Part shown: positions 1-5,530 of the stretch, piece after piece | How the letters are laid out: each line of letters begins with the position of its first letter | Position numbering within the stretch: the first letter of the stretch is position 1 | NCBI GenBank assembly: GCA_028865155.1 | Contig: JAGWKW010000098.1 | Span: 1-5,530 of the forward strand | Length of the DNA stretch: 5,530 nucleotides | Direction of reading: 5' to 3' | Source of the DNA: Alphaproteobacteria bacterium | Lineage (GTDB): Bacteria > Pseudomonadota > Alphaproteobacteria > UBA9219 | Program-made: the position numbers and the translations under genes | Notes under the pieces: generated by a model | Database searches by the model: none | Seen by the model: the letters and a program-made list of their open reading frames with translations, nothing else | What the model was told of the DNA's origin: nothing

Positions 1-311
1 TTGAACAGTGCGAGCGCGGTGTTGAGCGCGGTCTGCCCGCCCATCGTCGGCAGCACCGCGTCGGGCTTTTCCTTTTCCAGAATTTTCGCGACGATTTCCG
101 GCGTCACCGGCTCGATATAGGTCGCATCGGCCACATCCGGATCGGTCATGATCGTGGCCGGATTGGAATTGACCAGAATGATGCGATAGCCTTCCTGCCG
201 CAGCGCACGGCAGGCCTGTACGCCGGAATAGTCGAACTCGCAGGCCTGGCCTATGACAATAGGCCCCGCACCGATGATGCAGATGGATTTCAGGTCGGTT
301 CTTTTGGGCAT
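1..311 (-). CDS. carB: Carbamoyl-phosphate synthase large subunit, N-terminal part
   Basis: The large subunit of carbamoyl-phosphate synthetase makes carbamoyl phosphate in the cytoplasm from bicarbonate, two ATP and the ammonia delivered by CarA. The product feeds arginine and pyrimidine synthesis. The window holds the first 103 codons of a protein that is usually about 1,070-1,100 residues, and the rest lies beyond base 1. The protein begins [20 protein letters not shown]. It continues with the pre-ATP-grasp signature [10 protein letters not shown] (about residues 20-29), [11 protein letters not shown] (about 48-58), ADATYIEP and, near the end, [14 protein letters not shown]. These stretches closely match what is known of the E. 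coli enzyme's N-terminus. The ATG shares one base with the carA stop codon (TGATG), so translation is probably coupled to carA. No disruption is visible in this part. Confidence 0.97.
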   Translation of the reverse strand, partial: MPKRTDLKSICIIGAGPIVIGQACEFDYSGVQACRALRQEGYRIILVNSNPATIMTDPDVADATYIEPVTPEIVAKILEKEKPDAVLPTMGGQTALNTALALF

Positions 312-1534
312 CAGGCTGCTCTCCGCGAGGCTTTATGCGCCTCGATCATTTCGACAAAACGTTTGAACAAATAATGGCTGTCATGCGGTCCCGGCGAAGC
401 TTCCGGATGATATTGGATCGAAAAGGCCGGCTTGCCCTTCAACCGGATGCCTTCATTGGTGCCGTCGAACAGGCTGACATGCGTGACTTCCGCGCATTCA
501 GGCAGCGTTTCGGGCAGCACGCGGAAACCGTGATTCTGGCTCGTAATATCGACTTTCCCGGTCTTCAAATCCTTGACCGGATGGTTCGCGCCGCGATGGC
601 CGCGCGCCATCTTGGCCGTCTTCGCGCCGAGCGCCAGCGCGAGCATCTGATGTCCAAGGCATATCCCGAACAGCGGAATTCCCGCATCCAGAACGGCCCT
701 GATGACGGGCACCGCGTAAATTCCAGTCGCAGCCGGATCGCCCGGGCCGTTCGACAAAAACACGCCGTCGGGTTTGAGCGCGAAAATTTCATCCGCCGTC
801 GCGGTCGCAGGCACGACGGTCACGCGGCATCCGGCATTCACAAGGCAACGCAGGATGTTATGTTTCGCGCCATAATCGATGGCGACGACATGATATTTGC
901 CGCCATTCGATTTCGCATAAGCGGCGTTGCCTTGCGGAAACCAGCGCCACGCGCCCTCGCTCCATTCATAGGGCGCCGGACACGTCACTTCCTTGGCCAG
1001 ATCCATGCCTTCGAGCCCCGGCCACTCGCGCGCTTTTTTCCTGAGCGCGTCGAGAGCGAATTTCCCGTCGCGATGATGCGCGATAACGGCATTGGGCGCG
1101 CCCAGATCCCGGATACGAATGGTCAGCGCGCGGGTATCAAGCCCCGAAATGCCGATCAGGTTGCTGCGGTCGAGCCAGTCTTCGAGGTGCCCGGCCGCGC
1201 GCCAGCTTGACGGCGTCGTGATTTCTTCGCGCAAAACGACGCCGCGCACCGACGGCTTCGCAGTTTCGACATCCTGCATATTGATGCCGGTATTGCCGAT
1301 ATGCGGAAAAGTGAAAGTGATGATTTGCCCGGCATAGCTGGGGTCGGTGGTGATTTCCTGGTAGCCGGTCATCGAGGTGTTGAAGCATAACTCGCCGGTC
1401 GCCTCGCCTTCAGCCCCCAATCCCCTGCCCCAGAAAACGGTTCCATCCGCCAAAACCAAAACACCCGTGGCATTATCCGGTTTTTCGTTACTTGCGCGCG
1501 CGTTTGCGCCTTCCTGCTGCGAAGGTGTGGTCAT
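311..1534 (-). CDS. carA: Carbamoyl-phosphate synthase small (glutaminase) subunit
   Basis: CarA hydrolyses glutamine and channels the ammonia to CarB in the cytoplasmic carbamoyl-phosphate synthetase complex. The 407-residue protein has the CPSase small-chain N-terminal domain from about residue 24 to 165 ([52 protein letters not shown]). A class I glutamine amidotransferase domain follows from about 213 to 400. The catalytic triad is visible: Cys292 in GICLGHQ, and His376 and Glu378 in [16 protein letters not shown] (261-267) and SQNHGF (332-337) are also present. The length is slightly above the roughly 380-400 usual for the family, because of a polar N-terminal tail of about 22 residues. 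The ATG at 1534 is preceded by GAGG only two bases away, which is tight, but I see no better start. carB follows with a one-base overlap. A promoter-like pair lies in the 100-base gap upstream. Confidence 0.97.
   Translation of the reverse strand: MTTPSQQEGANARASNEKPDNATGVLVLADGTVFWGRGLGAEGEATGELCFNTSMTGYQEITTDPSYAGQIITFTFPHIGNTGINMQDVETAKPSVRGVVLREEITTPSSWRAAGHLEDWLDRSNLIGISGLDTRALTIRIRDLGAPNAVIAHHRDGKFALDALRKKAREWPGLEGMDLAKEVTCPAPYEWSEGAWRWFPQGNAAYAKSNGGKYHVVAIDYGAKHNILRCLVNAGCRVTVVPATATADEIFALKPDGVFLSNGPGDPAATGIYAVPVIRAVLDAGIPLFGICLGHQMLALALGAKTAKMARGHRGANHPVKDLKTGKVDITSQNHGFRVLPETLPECAEVTHVSLFDGTNEGIRLKGKPAFSIQYHPEASPGPHDSHYLFKRFVEMIEAHKASRRAA
321..324 (-). promoter_or_regulatory. carB ribosome binding site inside the carA 3' end
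   Basis: On the minus strand GGAG lies 9 bases before the carB ATG, within the last codons of carA. It supports the ATG at 311-309 as the carB start, and it fits coupled translation with the overlapping carA stop. Confidence 0.6.
326..344 (-). other. Small hairpin just upstream of the carB ribosome binding site
   Basis: CGAGGC (326-331) and GCCTCG (339-344) form a perfect 6-bp stem around a 7-base loop within the last codons of carA. In the mRNA the stem ends one base before the GGAG of carB. A ribosome finishing carA would melt it, so it could contribute to translational coupling. It may also be a by-product of codon choice; the role is inference. Confidence 0.3.
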
Positions 1535-1567
1535 GTCCTCAACTTTTCTGGAGCCCGTTGCTCAAAC

Positions 1568-1626
1568 GGAAAGGCACTATGCCGATTCCTGCCCGCGAAC
1601 GCAACAAATAAATCCTGTGCCTTTTC
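1568..1626. repeat. Inverted repeat bracketing the carA promoter candidate
   Basis: AAAGGCAC (1570-1577) and GTGCCTTT (1617-1624) are perfect reverse complements separated by 39 bases. Allowing one G-T pair, the arms extend to ten positions (1568-1577 and 1617-1626). The inner 39 bases contain the whole -35/-10 spacer region. The arms could be two half-sites for a regulator or the base of an RNA stem. The loop is long for an intrinsic terminator, though on the plus strand the right arm is followed by T-rich sequence (TTTTCTTTCTATTTT). Confidence 0.4.
1576..1604 (-). promoter_or_regulatory. Candidate promoter for carAB
   Basis: Read on the minus strand, TTGCGT (1604-1599) and CATAGT (1581-1576) are separated by exactly 17 bases. 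They match the -35 and -10 consensus at 3/6 and 4/6 positions. Initiation would fall near 1569 and give a leader of about 35 bases. The -10 lies in a short dyad, GGCA-TAG-TGCC (1583-1573). This is a pattern match only. The carAB genes could also be read through from the glycosyltransferase gene upstream, since I see no convincing terminator between them on this strand. Confidence 0.35.
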
Positions 1627-1634
1627 TTTCTATT

Positions 1635-2798
1635 TTATCGCCCAACAGCGGGAACAAGTTGCTCAAAACAGGCATGGACGATAGGGGGCAGAATTGCCTT
1701 GAGGCAGACATGCCCGTTCTGGCATTCCCGCATGAAACGCAAATGGCACGGCGCGCATAAAACTTCGGCATAAACGGTTTTAACCTTCGGCCCCCGCGTG
1801 CGCCATATGGCCGGGCCCGACACACCCGCAAAGATATTGACCGTCGGCAGGCCGAGCCGCGCCGCCAGATGGGTCGGCCCGGTGTCGCAGCCGATATAGG
1901 CGTCGAGCAGCCCCATATAGGCGGGCAGTTGCGCAAGCGGCAAACCGCCCGTCAGGTCGAGACAGCTTCCGGGCGGCAATTTTTCGATCAGCGCCCGCGT
2001 CGCGGGCTTGTCGCCGTTGCCCCCGAAGAAAACAAACATCGGCTTGTGCGTCCGGGCAAGCTGTGCCGTCAGCTGCGCCCAGTAATCGTCAGGCCATTGG
2101 CGCAATTCCGCGCCCGCGCCGAGGCTTAGGCCGATCTTAAGCCGTTTCTCCGCCTTCAACGCGCCATAAGCCGGGTCGCTCTCAAGGCCTTCCGGCGCAC
2201 GAAACAGATCCGCAGGCAAAGGCTTGTCGAACAGCGCGTCGATAATCAGCTGCGCAAGAAGCGTCAACCGCGTCGCGGCATGGACGGGCGGGTTGGCATG
2301 CGACGTCGTCGGCATATGCCAGTCCATCGCCGGCATGACGATATCGAGGCCTTTTTCGGTCTCGCGCGCGAACCCGGCGCGGCATTCGGCTTCGACATAG
2401 TCAAGCCATGGCTGCTCGAACACATCGTGCTTGAAATCAGCGGCTAGGAAATACGGCCCGTTCAACAGTGTCTGAAAACGGGCGATCTTGTCCTCGATAT
2501 CCATTTTCGGCACCTTGCCGAGCTGCGGGCTGTTCTGCTCGGCAGTAAACCCGACGATCCGGTCGAACAGCCCCGTGCTTTCAGCCATCGCGACCGTGGC
2601 AGGCAAGCACATGAGTGTGATCTCAGCTTTCGGAAAGGCTTCGCGCATCAGGCGGAACGCATCGAGCGCGGTGATAAAATCCCCGATATGATCGAGCTTG
2701 AGCAGAAGAATCTTCAGCCCATTGCGCCCTTCCGCCGTCGGCGGATCATAAAGACGCACTGAAATCGTGTGTTTGGGAACGGCGGCGGATGTCGTCAT
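1635..2798 (-). CDS. Glycosyltransferase family 9 (heptosyltransferase-like) protein
   Basis: This 387-residue protein is probably a sugar transferase acting at the cytoplasmic face of the inner membrane in lipopolysaccharide core or other surface glycan assembly. Family members transfer heptose from ADP-heptose; the substrate here is not determined. The N-terminal Rossmann half starts near residue 28 (LKILLLKLDHIGDF). Asp40 sits where WaaC-type enzymes carry the catalytic acidic residue. The donor-binding half shows SLGAGAELRQWPDDYW (225-240), the FFGGNGD turn (257-263), DLTGG (281-285) and the hallmark DTGPTHLAARLGLPTVNIFAG (305-325). The C-terminal tail has four cysteines, C348-x2-C351-x7-C359-x5-C365, a pattern seen in many heptosyltransferase-type members. 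There is no signal peptide or membrane segment. The ATG at 2798 lacks a good Shine-Dalgarno sequence (only AAGGAAA about 22 bases away). The first 27 residues precede the family core, so the true start could be further in. The gene lies 100 bases upstream of carA on the same strand. Confidence 0.85.
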   Translation of the reverse strand: MTTSAAVPKHTISVRLYDPPTAEGRNGLKILLLKLDHIGDFITALDAFRLMREAFPKAEITLMCLPATVAMAESTGLFDRIVGFTAEQNSPQLGKVPKMDIEDKIARFQTLLNGPYFLAADFKHDVFEQPWLDYVEAECRAGFARETEKGLDIVMPAMDWHMPTTSHANPPVHAATRLTLLAQLIIDALFDKPLPADLFRAPEGLESDPAYGALKAEKRLKIGLSLGAGAELRQWPDDYWAQLTAQLARTHKPMFVFFGGNGDKPATRALIEKLPPGSCLDLTGGLPLAQLPAYMGLLDAYIGCDTGPTHLAARLGLPTVNIFAGVSGPAIWRTRGPKVKTVYAEVLCAPCHLRFMRECQNGHVCLKAILPPIVHACFEQLVPAVGR

Positions 2799-2820
2799 CG
2801 AAAGCAGCTTAGCGGAAGGG

Positions 2821-2841
2821 TTTCCTTTTTATAGAAGGAAA
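2821..2841. repeat. Perfect 7-bp dyad in the divergent intergenic region
   Basis: TTTCCTT (2821-2827) and AAGGAAA (2835-2841) are perfect reverse complements with a 7-base centre. With a G-T pair and one more A-T pair the stem reaches nine positions around a 3-base loop. The dyad covers the TATAAA -10 of the candidate glycosyltransferase promoter and lies upstream of the divergent Nudix gene, so it is placed like an operator. A wider pair, GAAAGC (2800-2805) and GCTTTC (2847-2852), encloses it. Binding by any regulator is inference. Confidence 0.4.
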
Positions 2842-2856
2842 TGATAGCTTTCTCTA
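2828..2856 (-). promoter_or_regulatory. Candidate promoter for the glycosyltransferase gene
   Basis: On the minus strand TAGAGA (2856-2851) and TATAAA (2833-2828) are separated by 17 bases. They match the -35 and -10 consensus at 4/6 and 5/6 positions. Transcription would start near 2821, about 22 bases before the ATG at 2798. It is one of the better promoter-like matches in the window, but it is not proven. Confidence 0.4.
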
Positions 2857-2877
2857 CCCCATATCTTGAACGAAACC

Positions 2878-3507
2878 ATGCCGGACAAAAAATACGAAAT
2901 CCTTCTTCGCGAAGTTTTATTTCAAGGCTATTTCCGCGTTGACCGGCTGCACGTCCAGCATGAGCGTTTCGACGGCAGCCAAAGCCCCGTCTTCACGCGC
3001 GAACTTTTCCACCGCGCTCCCAAAGTCGCAGGCGTCCTTTTATTCGACCCGCAGCATGATAAGATCGTGCTGGTCGAGCAATTCCGCGCCGCGCCCGCCG
3101 AAGCGAATATGGATCCGTGGATGATGGAAATCGTCATGGGCATGGTCGATGCGGGCGAAACGCCGGAACAGGCCGCGCGGCGCGAGGCTTTGGAGGAAGC
3201 GGGCTGCGAGGTTCAGGAACTGGCCCCCATCGCGAGCTATTTTTCGAGCCCCGGTGGCACGTCGGAATATATCCATATGTTCGCGGGCCGTATCGCCGCC
3301 CCCGCCGAAGGCGGCGTGTTCGGCGTTGAAAACGAACATGAAGATATCCGCGTTCATGTTCTGGATGCGGCGCGCGCGATAAGCCTTCTCTACGCCAATA
3401 AAATTCGCGACGCGCAAACGATGGTCGCGCTGCAATGGTTTGCCATGCATCATACCGATCTGCGCAGCCGATGGCTCGTCAGCGAAGCCAGCACGCCGAT
3501 CATCTGA
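2878..3507 (+). CDS. Nudix hydrolase, ADP-ribose pyrophosphatase type
   Basis: The likely role is hydrolysis of ADP-ribose, or a related nucleoside diphosphate sugar, to AMP and a sugar phosphate in the cytoplasm (NudF/AdpP type). The protein has 209 residues from the ATG at 2878. A TTG at 2866 would add four residues. Neither start has a Shine-Dalgarno sequence, and an in-frame stop at 2845 limits the choice. Counting from the TTG, the Nudix box is complete: G92-x5-E98-x7-R106-E107-x2-E110-E111-x-G113. It is preceded by EIVMGMVDAGE. Pro129 in SSPGGTSE lies 15 residues after the box, the position diagnostic for ADP-ribose pyrophosphatases. ENEHED (155-160) offers the downstream acidic residues used in catalysis. 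EQFR (71-74) and the N-terminal dimerisation-type strand region (GYFRVDRL) also fit. The length is normal for the family. alaX follows after 11 bases, so the two are probably co-transcribed. Confidence 0.88.
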   Translation: MPDKKYEILLREVLFQGYFRVDRLHVQHERFDGSQSPVFTRELFHRAPKVAGVLLFDPQHDKIVLVEQFRAAPAEANMDPWMMEIVMGMVDAGETPEQAARREALEEAGCEVQELAPIASYFSSPGGTSEYIHMFAGRIAAPAEGGVFGVENEHEDIRVHVLDAARAISLLYANKIRDAQTMVALQWFAMHHTDLRSRWLVSEASTPII

Positions 3508-3513
3508 AAGGAG
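3507..3513 (+). promoter_or_regulatory. alaX ribosome binding site (AAAGGAG)
   Basis: This strong Shine-Dalgarno sequence starts at the last base of the Nudix stop codon and lies 5 bases before the ATG at 3519. It fixes the alaX start there and rules out the in-frame upstream ATG at 3435, which would put 28 extra residues inside the Nudix gene. Confidence 0.85.
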
Positions 3514-3518
3514 CCGCC

Positions 3519-4253
3519 ATGCCCGCCGATCCCCTGTTCCGCACCGACGCCTACCTGAAATCCTGTACGGCCACGGTCACTCAGGCCGAACCGGGCGGCA
3601 TCCGTCTCGACCGCACGATATTCTACCCGACGGGCGGCGGCCAGCCGGGCGATACCGGCATCATGCGCTGGCAAGGCAACGAAGCGCGCATAGCGGATAC
3701 GCGCAAATACAGGACCGAGGGCGAACCCGAAGATATTCTTCATATCCTTGCCGAAGGCTCTCCGATACCGGAACCTGGAACCGAAGTCGAAACAACCCTC
3801 GACTGGGCGCGGCGCTATGCCCATATGCGGATGCATAGCTGCATGCATTTGCTCAGCGCGTTGCTGCGCGATGCAGCCGTGACGGGCGGACAGGTCGGCG
3901 CGGAAAAAAGCCGCCTCGATTTCGACATGCCGTCGGGACAAGTCGACAAGGATGCCCTGACCGCCGAACTGAACCGCCTGATCGCAGAAGACCATATGCT
4001 GGCCCAACGATGGATCACGGACGAAGAGCTGGAAGCCCAACCTGAGTTGGTTCGCACCATGTCGGTCAAACCGCCGATGGGCCATGGGCGCGTGCGGCTG
4101 ATCGCCATCGGCGACAATATCGATTTGCAGCCCTGCGGCGGCACGCATATTGCGCGAACCGGCGAGATCGGCGCGGTCGAAGTCGCGAAAATCGAAAATA
4201 AAGGCAAGCAAAACCGCCGCGTCACGGTCGTTTTTCGTGCCCCGGCCGCGTAA
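3519..4253 (+). CDS. alaX: AlaX-type alanyl-tRNA editing protein
   Basis: AlaX proteins are free-standing relatives of the alanyl-tRNA synthetase editing domain. They hydrolyse mischarged Ser-tRNA(Ala), and sometimes Gly-tRNA(Ala), in the cytoplasm to keep translation accurate. The 244-residue length fits the medium (AlaX-M) class, with an N-terminal beta-barrel domain plus the zinc catalytic domain. Visible motifs are the glycine-rich FYPTGGGQPGDTG (35-47), H106-SCM-H110 within RMHSCMHLLSALL, and C206-GGT-H210 within DLQPCGGTH. The last two motifs supply the four zinc ligands. The tail IENKGKQNRRV (225-235) is typical of the family. No catalytic alanylation domain is present, so this is not a fragment of AlaRS by design, and all four ligands are intact. 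It lies 11 bases after the Nudix gene and ends 88 bases before dnaB. The exact misacylated substrate cannot be read from the sequence. Confidence 0.92.
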   Translation: MPADPLFRTDAYLKSCTATVTQAEPGGIRLDRTIFYPTGGGQPGDTGIMRWQGNEARIADTRKYRTEGEPEDILHILAEGSPIPEPGTEVETTLDWARRYAHMRMHSCMHLLSALLRDAAVTGGQVGAEKSRLDFDMPSGQVDKDALTAELNRLIAEDHMLAQRWITDEELEAQPELVRTMSVKPPMGHGRVRLIAIGDNIDLQPCGGTHIARTGEIGAVEVAKIENKGKQNRRVTVVFRAPAA

Positions 4254-4265
4254 ATGATATCCCCG

Positions 4266-4274
4266 TTATCCACA
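4266..4274 (+). promoter_or_regulatory. Perfect DnaA-box 9-mer upstream of dnaB
   Basis: TTATCCACA matches the strict high-affinity DnaA box known from E. coli oriC at all nine positions. It lies in the alaX-dnaB gap, 67 bases before the dnaB ATG. It is followed by an AT-rich stretch (about 4278-4300) that contains a -10-like TATATT (4284-4289). This placing would let DnaA cover the -35 region of a dnaB promoter. I see only this one box in the gap, so an origin is not supported. Regulation is inference. Confidence 0.5.
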
Positions 4275-4301
4275 GGGAAAATGTATATTTAACGTAATAA
4301 C

Positions 4302-4317
4302 GCGGGGTGATTCCCGC
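4302..4317 (+). other. Small hairpin in the dnaB leader
   Basis: GCGGG (4302-4306) and CCCGC (4313-4317) form a perfect 5-bp GC stem with a 6-base loop. The next T-run (TTTTT) is about 17 bases further on, so this is not a normal intrinsic terminator. It could be a weak stop for alaX transcripts or a structure near the 5' end of dnaB mRNA. Confidence 0.3.
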
Positions 4318-4341
4318 ACGGCAATCTGATAGTGTTTTTAT

Positions 4342-5530
4342 ATGGCCGAACTCGTCTCCCTCCCCGCCCTGCGCCCCGCGACCACCGATGTCGCCGGGGT
4401 CGCGCGCACGCCGCCGCATAATCTCGAAGCCGAACAGGCTTTGCTCGGCGCGCTACTCGTCAACAATGTCGTTTACGAAAAAGCAGGCGAGATTCTGAAG
4501 CCCGACCATTTCTACGACCCCGTCCATGGCCGCATCTATGGCGCGATCGCGACGCTGATCAATCGCGGACAGATCGCAGATCCAAAAACCCTGCGCGGGC
4601 TGTTCGAAAACGACCCCGCGCTGGCAGCAGTCGGCGGCGCGAATTATCTCGTCGATCTCGCCGCCAGCATCGTCACGATCTTCAATGTCGAAGATTACGC
4701 GCGGCTCATCCACGACCTTTATCTGCGCCGCCAGCTGATCGGGCTTGGCACCGACGTCGTCAACGATGCCTTCAACCACGATCTCGACGCGCCTGCCTCG
4801 GCCCAAATTGCAAGCGCGGAAGCTAAATTGTTCGAACTCGCCCGCACCGGCGAAACCGACCGGGGCTTCGTCAAGCTCGAAAAAGCCCTGTCGTTGTCGA
4901 TCAAGATGGCCGAGGAAGCGCATCGCCGCGACAGCCATATCACAGGCGTCACGACGGGATTGCGCGATATCGACCGCAAGATGGGCGGGCTGCAACGCTC
5001 CGACCTCGTCATCCTCGCTGGGCGTCCGTCGATGGGCAAAACCGCGCTCGCTACCAACATCGCCTTTAACGCCGCGCACGCGCATTATAAAACCGACGGC
5101 CGCGAAGGGTCGGGCGTGGCGTTCTTCTCGCTCGAAATGTCGGCGGAGCAGCTGGCCACCCGTTTGCTCGGCGATTTTTCAAGCGTGCCGTCGGACAAAA
5201 TCCGCCGTGGCGAAATCAAGACCGAGGATTTCACCAAATTCGTCGAAGCGTCGCAAATCCTGTCGCGCGTGCCGCTTTACATCGACGACACGCCGGGTCT
5301 TTCGATTTCCGCCGTCAGGACGCGCGCGCGCCGCCTGAAACGCATGGTTCCCAACCTTGGCGTCATCGTCATCGACTACCTGCAATTATTGCAGGGGTCG
5401 GGCAACAAGAACGGCGACAACCGCGTGCAGGAAGTTTCGGAAATCACGCGCGGTCTCAAGGCGCTGGCCAAGGAACTCGACGTGCCGGTGCTGGCACTTT
5501 CGCAGCTTTCGCGCGCCGTCGAAATGCGCG
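4342..5530 (+). CDS. dnaB: Replicative DNA helicase DnaB, C-terminus beyond the window
   Basis: DnaB is the ring-shaped hexameric 5'-3' helicase that unwinds DNA at the replication fork and recruits primase. The window holds 396 complete codons of a protein usually about 470-500 residues long. The N-terminal domain starts at PHNLEAEQALLGALLVNN (25-42) and runs to about 130. A linker follows (about 145-195), and the RecA-like motor starts near 200. Walker A is GRPSMGKT (227-234), the catalytic glutamate lies in FSLEMS (Glu265), Walker B is VIVIDYLQLL (341-350), and ALSQLSR (385-391) is the sensor motif. The arginine-finger region is outside the window. No intein or insertion interrupts the visible part. 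The ATG at 4342 is the only reasonable start, because an in-frame TAG lies at 4330. It has no Shine-Dalgarno sequence. A DnaA box and a hairpin lie upstream. alaX precedes it on the same strand. Confidence 0.97.
   Translation, partial: MAELVSLPALRPATTDVAGVARTPPHNLEAEQALLGALLVNNVVYEKAGEILKPDHFYDPVHGRIYGAIATLINRGQIADPKTLRGLFENDPALAAVGGANYLVDLAASIVTIFNVEDYARLIHDLYLRRQLIGLGTDVVNDAFNHDLDAPASAQIASAEAKLFELARTGETDRGFVKLEKALSLSIKMAEEAHRRDSHITGVTTGLRDIDRKMGGLQRSDLVILAGRPSMGKTALATNIAFNAAHAHYKTDGREGSGVAFFSLEMSAEQLATRLLGDFSSVPSDKIRRGEIKTEDFTKFVEASQILSRVPLYIDDTPGLSISAVRTRARRLKRMVPNLGVIVIDYLQLLQGSGNKNGDNRVQEVSEITRGLKALAKELDVPVLALSQLSRAVEMR

Noticed and set aside
335..1210. A 291-codon open frame on the plus strand across carA
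   Set aside because: It is antisense to carA, whose catalytic motifs are all intact. Its translation is arginine-rich without any recognisable domain, as expected of a GC-rich shadow frame.
1570..1634. An intrinsic terminator between the glycosyltransferase gene and carA
   Set aside because: The 39-base loop is too long, and on the minus strand the stem is followed by CCGTTTGAGC rather than a T-run. The T-rich side faces the plus strand, where no gene ends nearby.
3435..3518. An upstream in-frame extension of AlaX by 28 residues
   Set aside because: It would lie wholly inside the end of the Nudix gene, and the strong AAAGGAG just before 3519 fixes the later start.
3450..4211. A 253-codon open frame on the minus strand across alaX
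   Set aside because: It is antisense to a complete alaX with all zinc ligands. It has no family signature and no convincing start signal.
4254..4292. A 12-codon open frame right after the alaX stop as a leader peptide for dnaB
   Set aside because: It has no ribosome binding site of its own beyond possible coupling to alaX, no run of regulatory codons and no terminator/antiterminator pair after it.
4254..4341. A replication origin in the dnaB upstream gap
   Set aside because: Only one DnaA box and about 25 AT-rich bases are present. Origins normally hold several boxes and a larger unwinding region.
4453..5085. A 210-codon open frame on the minus strand across dnaB
   Set aside because: It lies opposite conserved dnaB sequence, including Walker A, and shows no domain. 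It is a codon-bias shadow.

Overview
This looks like a chromosomal housekeeping segment of a GC-rich alphaproteobacterium. The codon use is GC-rich, and the CarA, CarB and DnaB sequences have alphaproteobacterial character. This placement is inferred from protein style, and I cannot name a genus. There are no RNA genes, insertion sequences, CRISPR arrays, phage genes or signs of recent transfer. All six protein genes belong to known families.

Layout: two blocks are transcribed away from a short divergent region near 2799-2877. The left block runs on the minus strand: a glycosyltransferase family 9 (heptosyltransferase-like) gene (2798-1635), then carA (1534-311), then carB (311-1, cut by the window edge). 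carA and carB overlap by one base (TGATG) and encode the two subunits of carbamoyl-phosphate synthetase, which feeds arginine and pyrimidine synthesis. The right block runs on the plus strand: a Nudix hydrolase of the ADP-ribose pyrophosphatase type (2878-3507), an AlaX-type alanyl-tRNA editing hydrolase (3519-4253), and after an 88-base gap dnaB, the replicative helicase (4342 to the window end, C-terminus missing).

The three non-coding gaps are short but structured. The 100-base gap before carA has a promoter-like pair enclosed by an 8-bp perfect inverted repeat. The divergent gap has a compact 7-bp dyad lying on a promoter-like -10 for the glycosyltransferase. The gap before dnaB has a perfect DnaA-box 9-mer (TTATCCACA), an AT-rich stretch and a small hairpin. 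Nudix and alaX are 11 bases apart and probably co-transcribed.

I found no new multi-gene system. The most useful leads are possible DnaA control of dnaB, the dyads at the two other promoters, and the placing of two quality-control enzymes just ahead of the replicative helicase gene.
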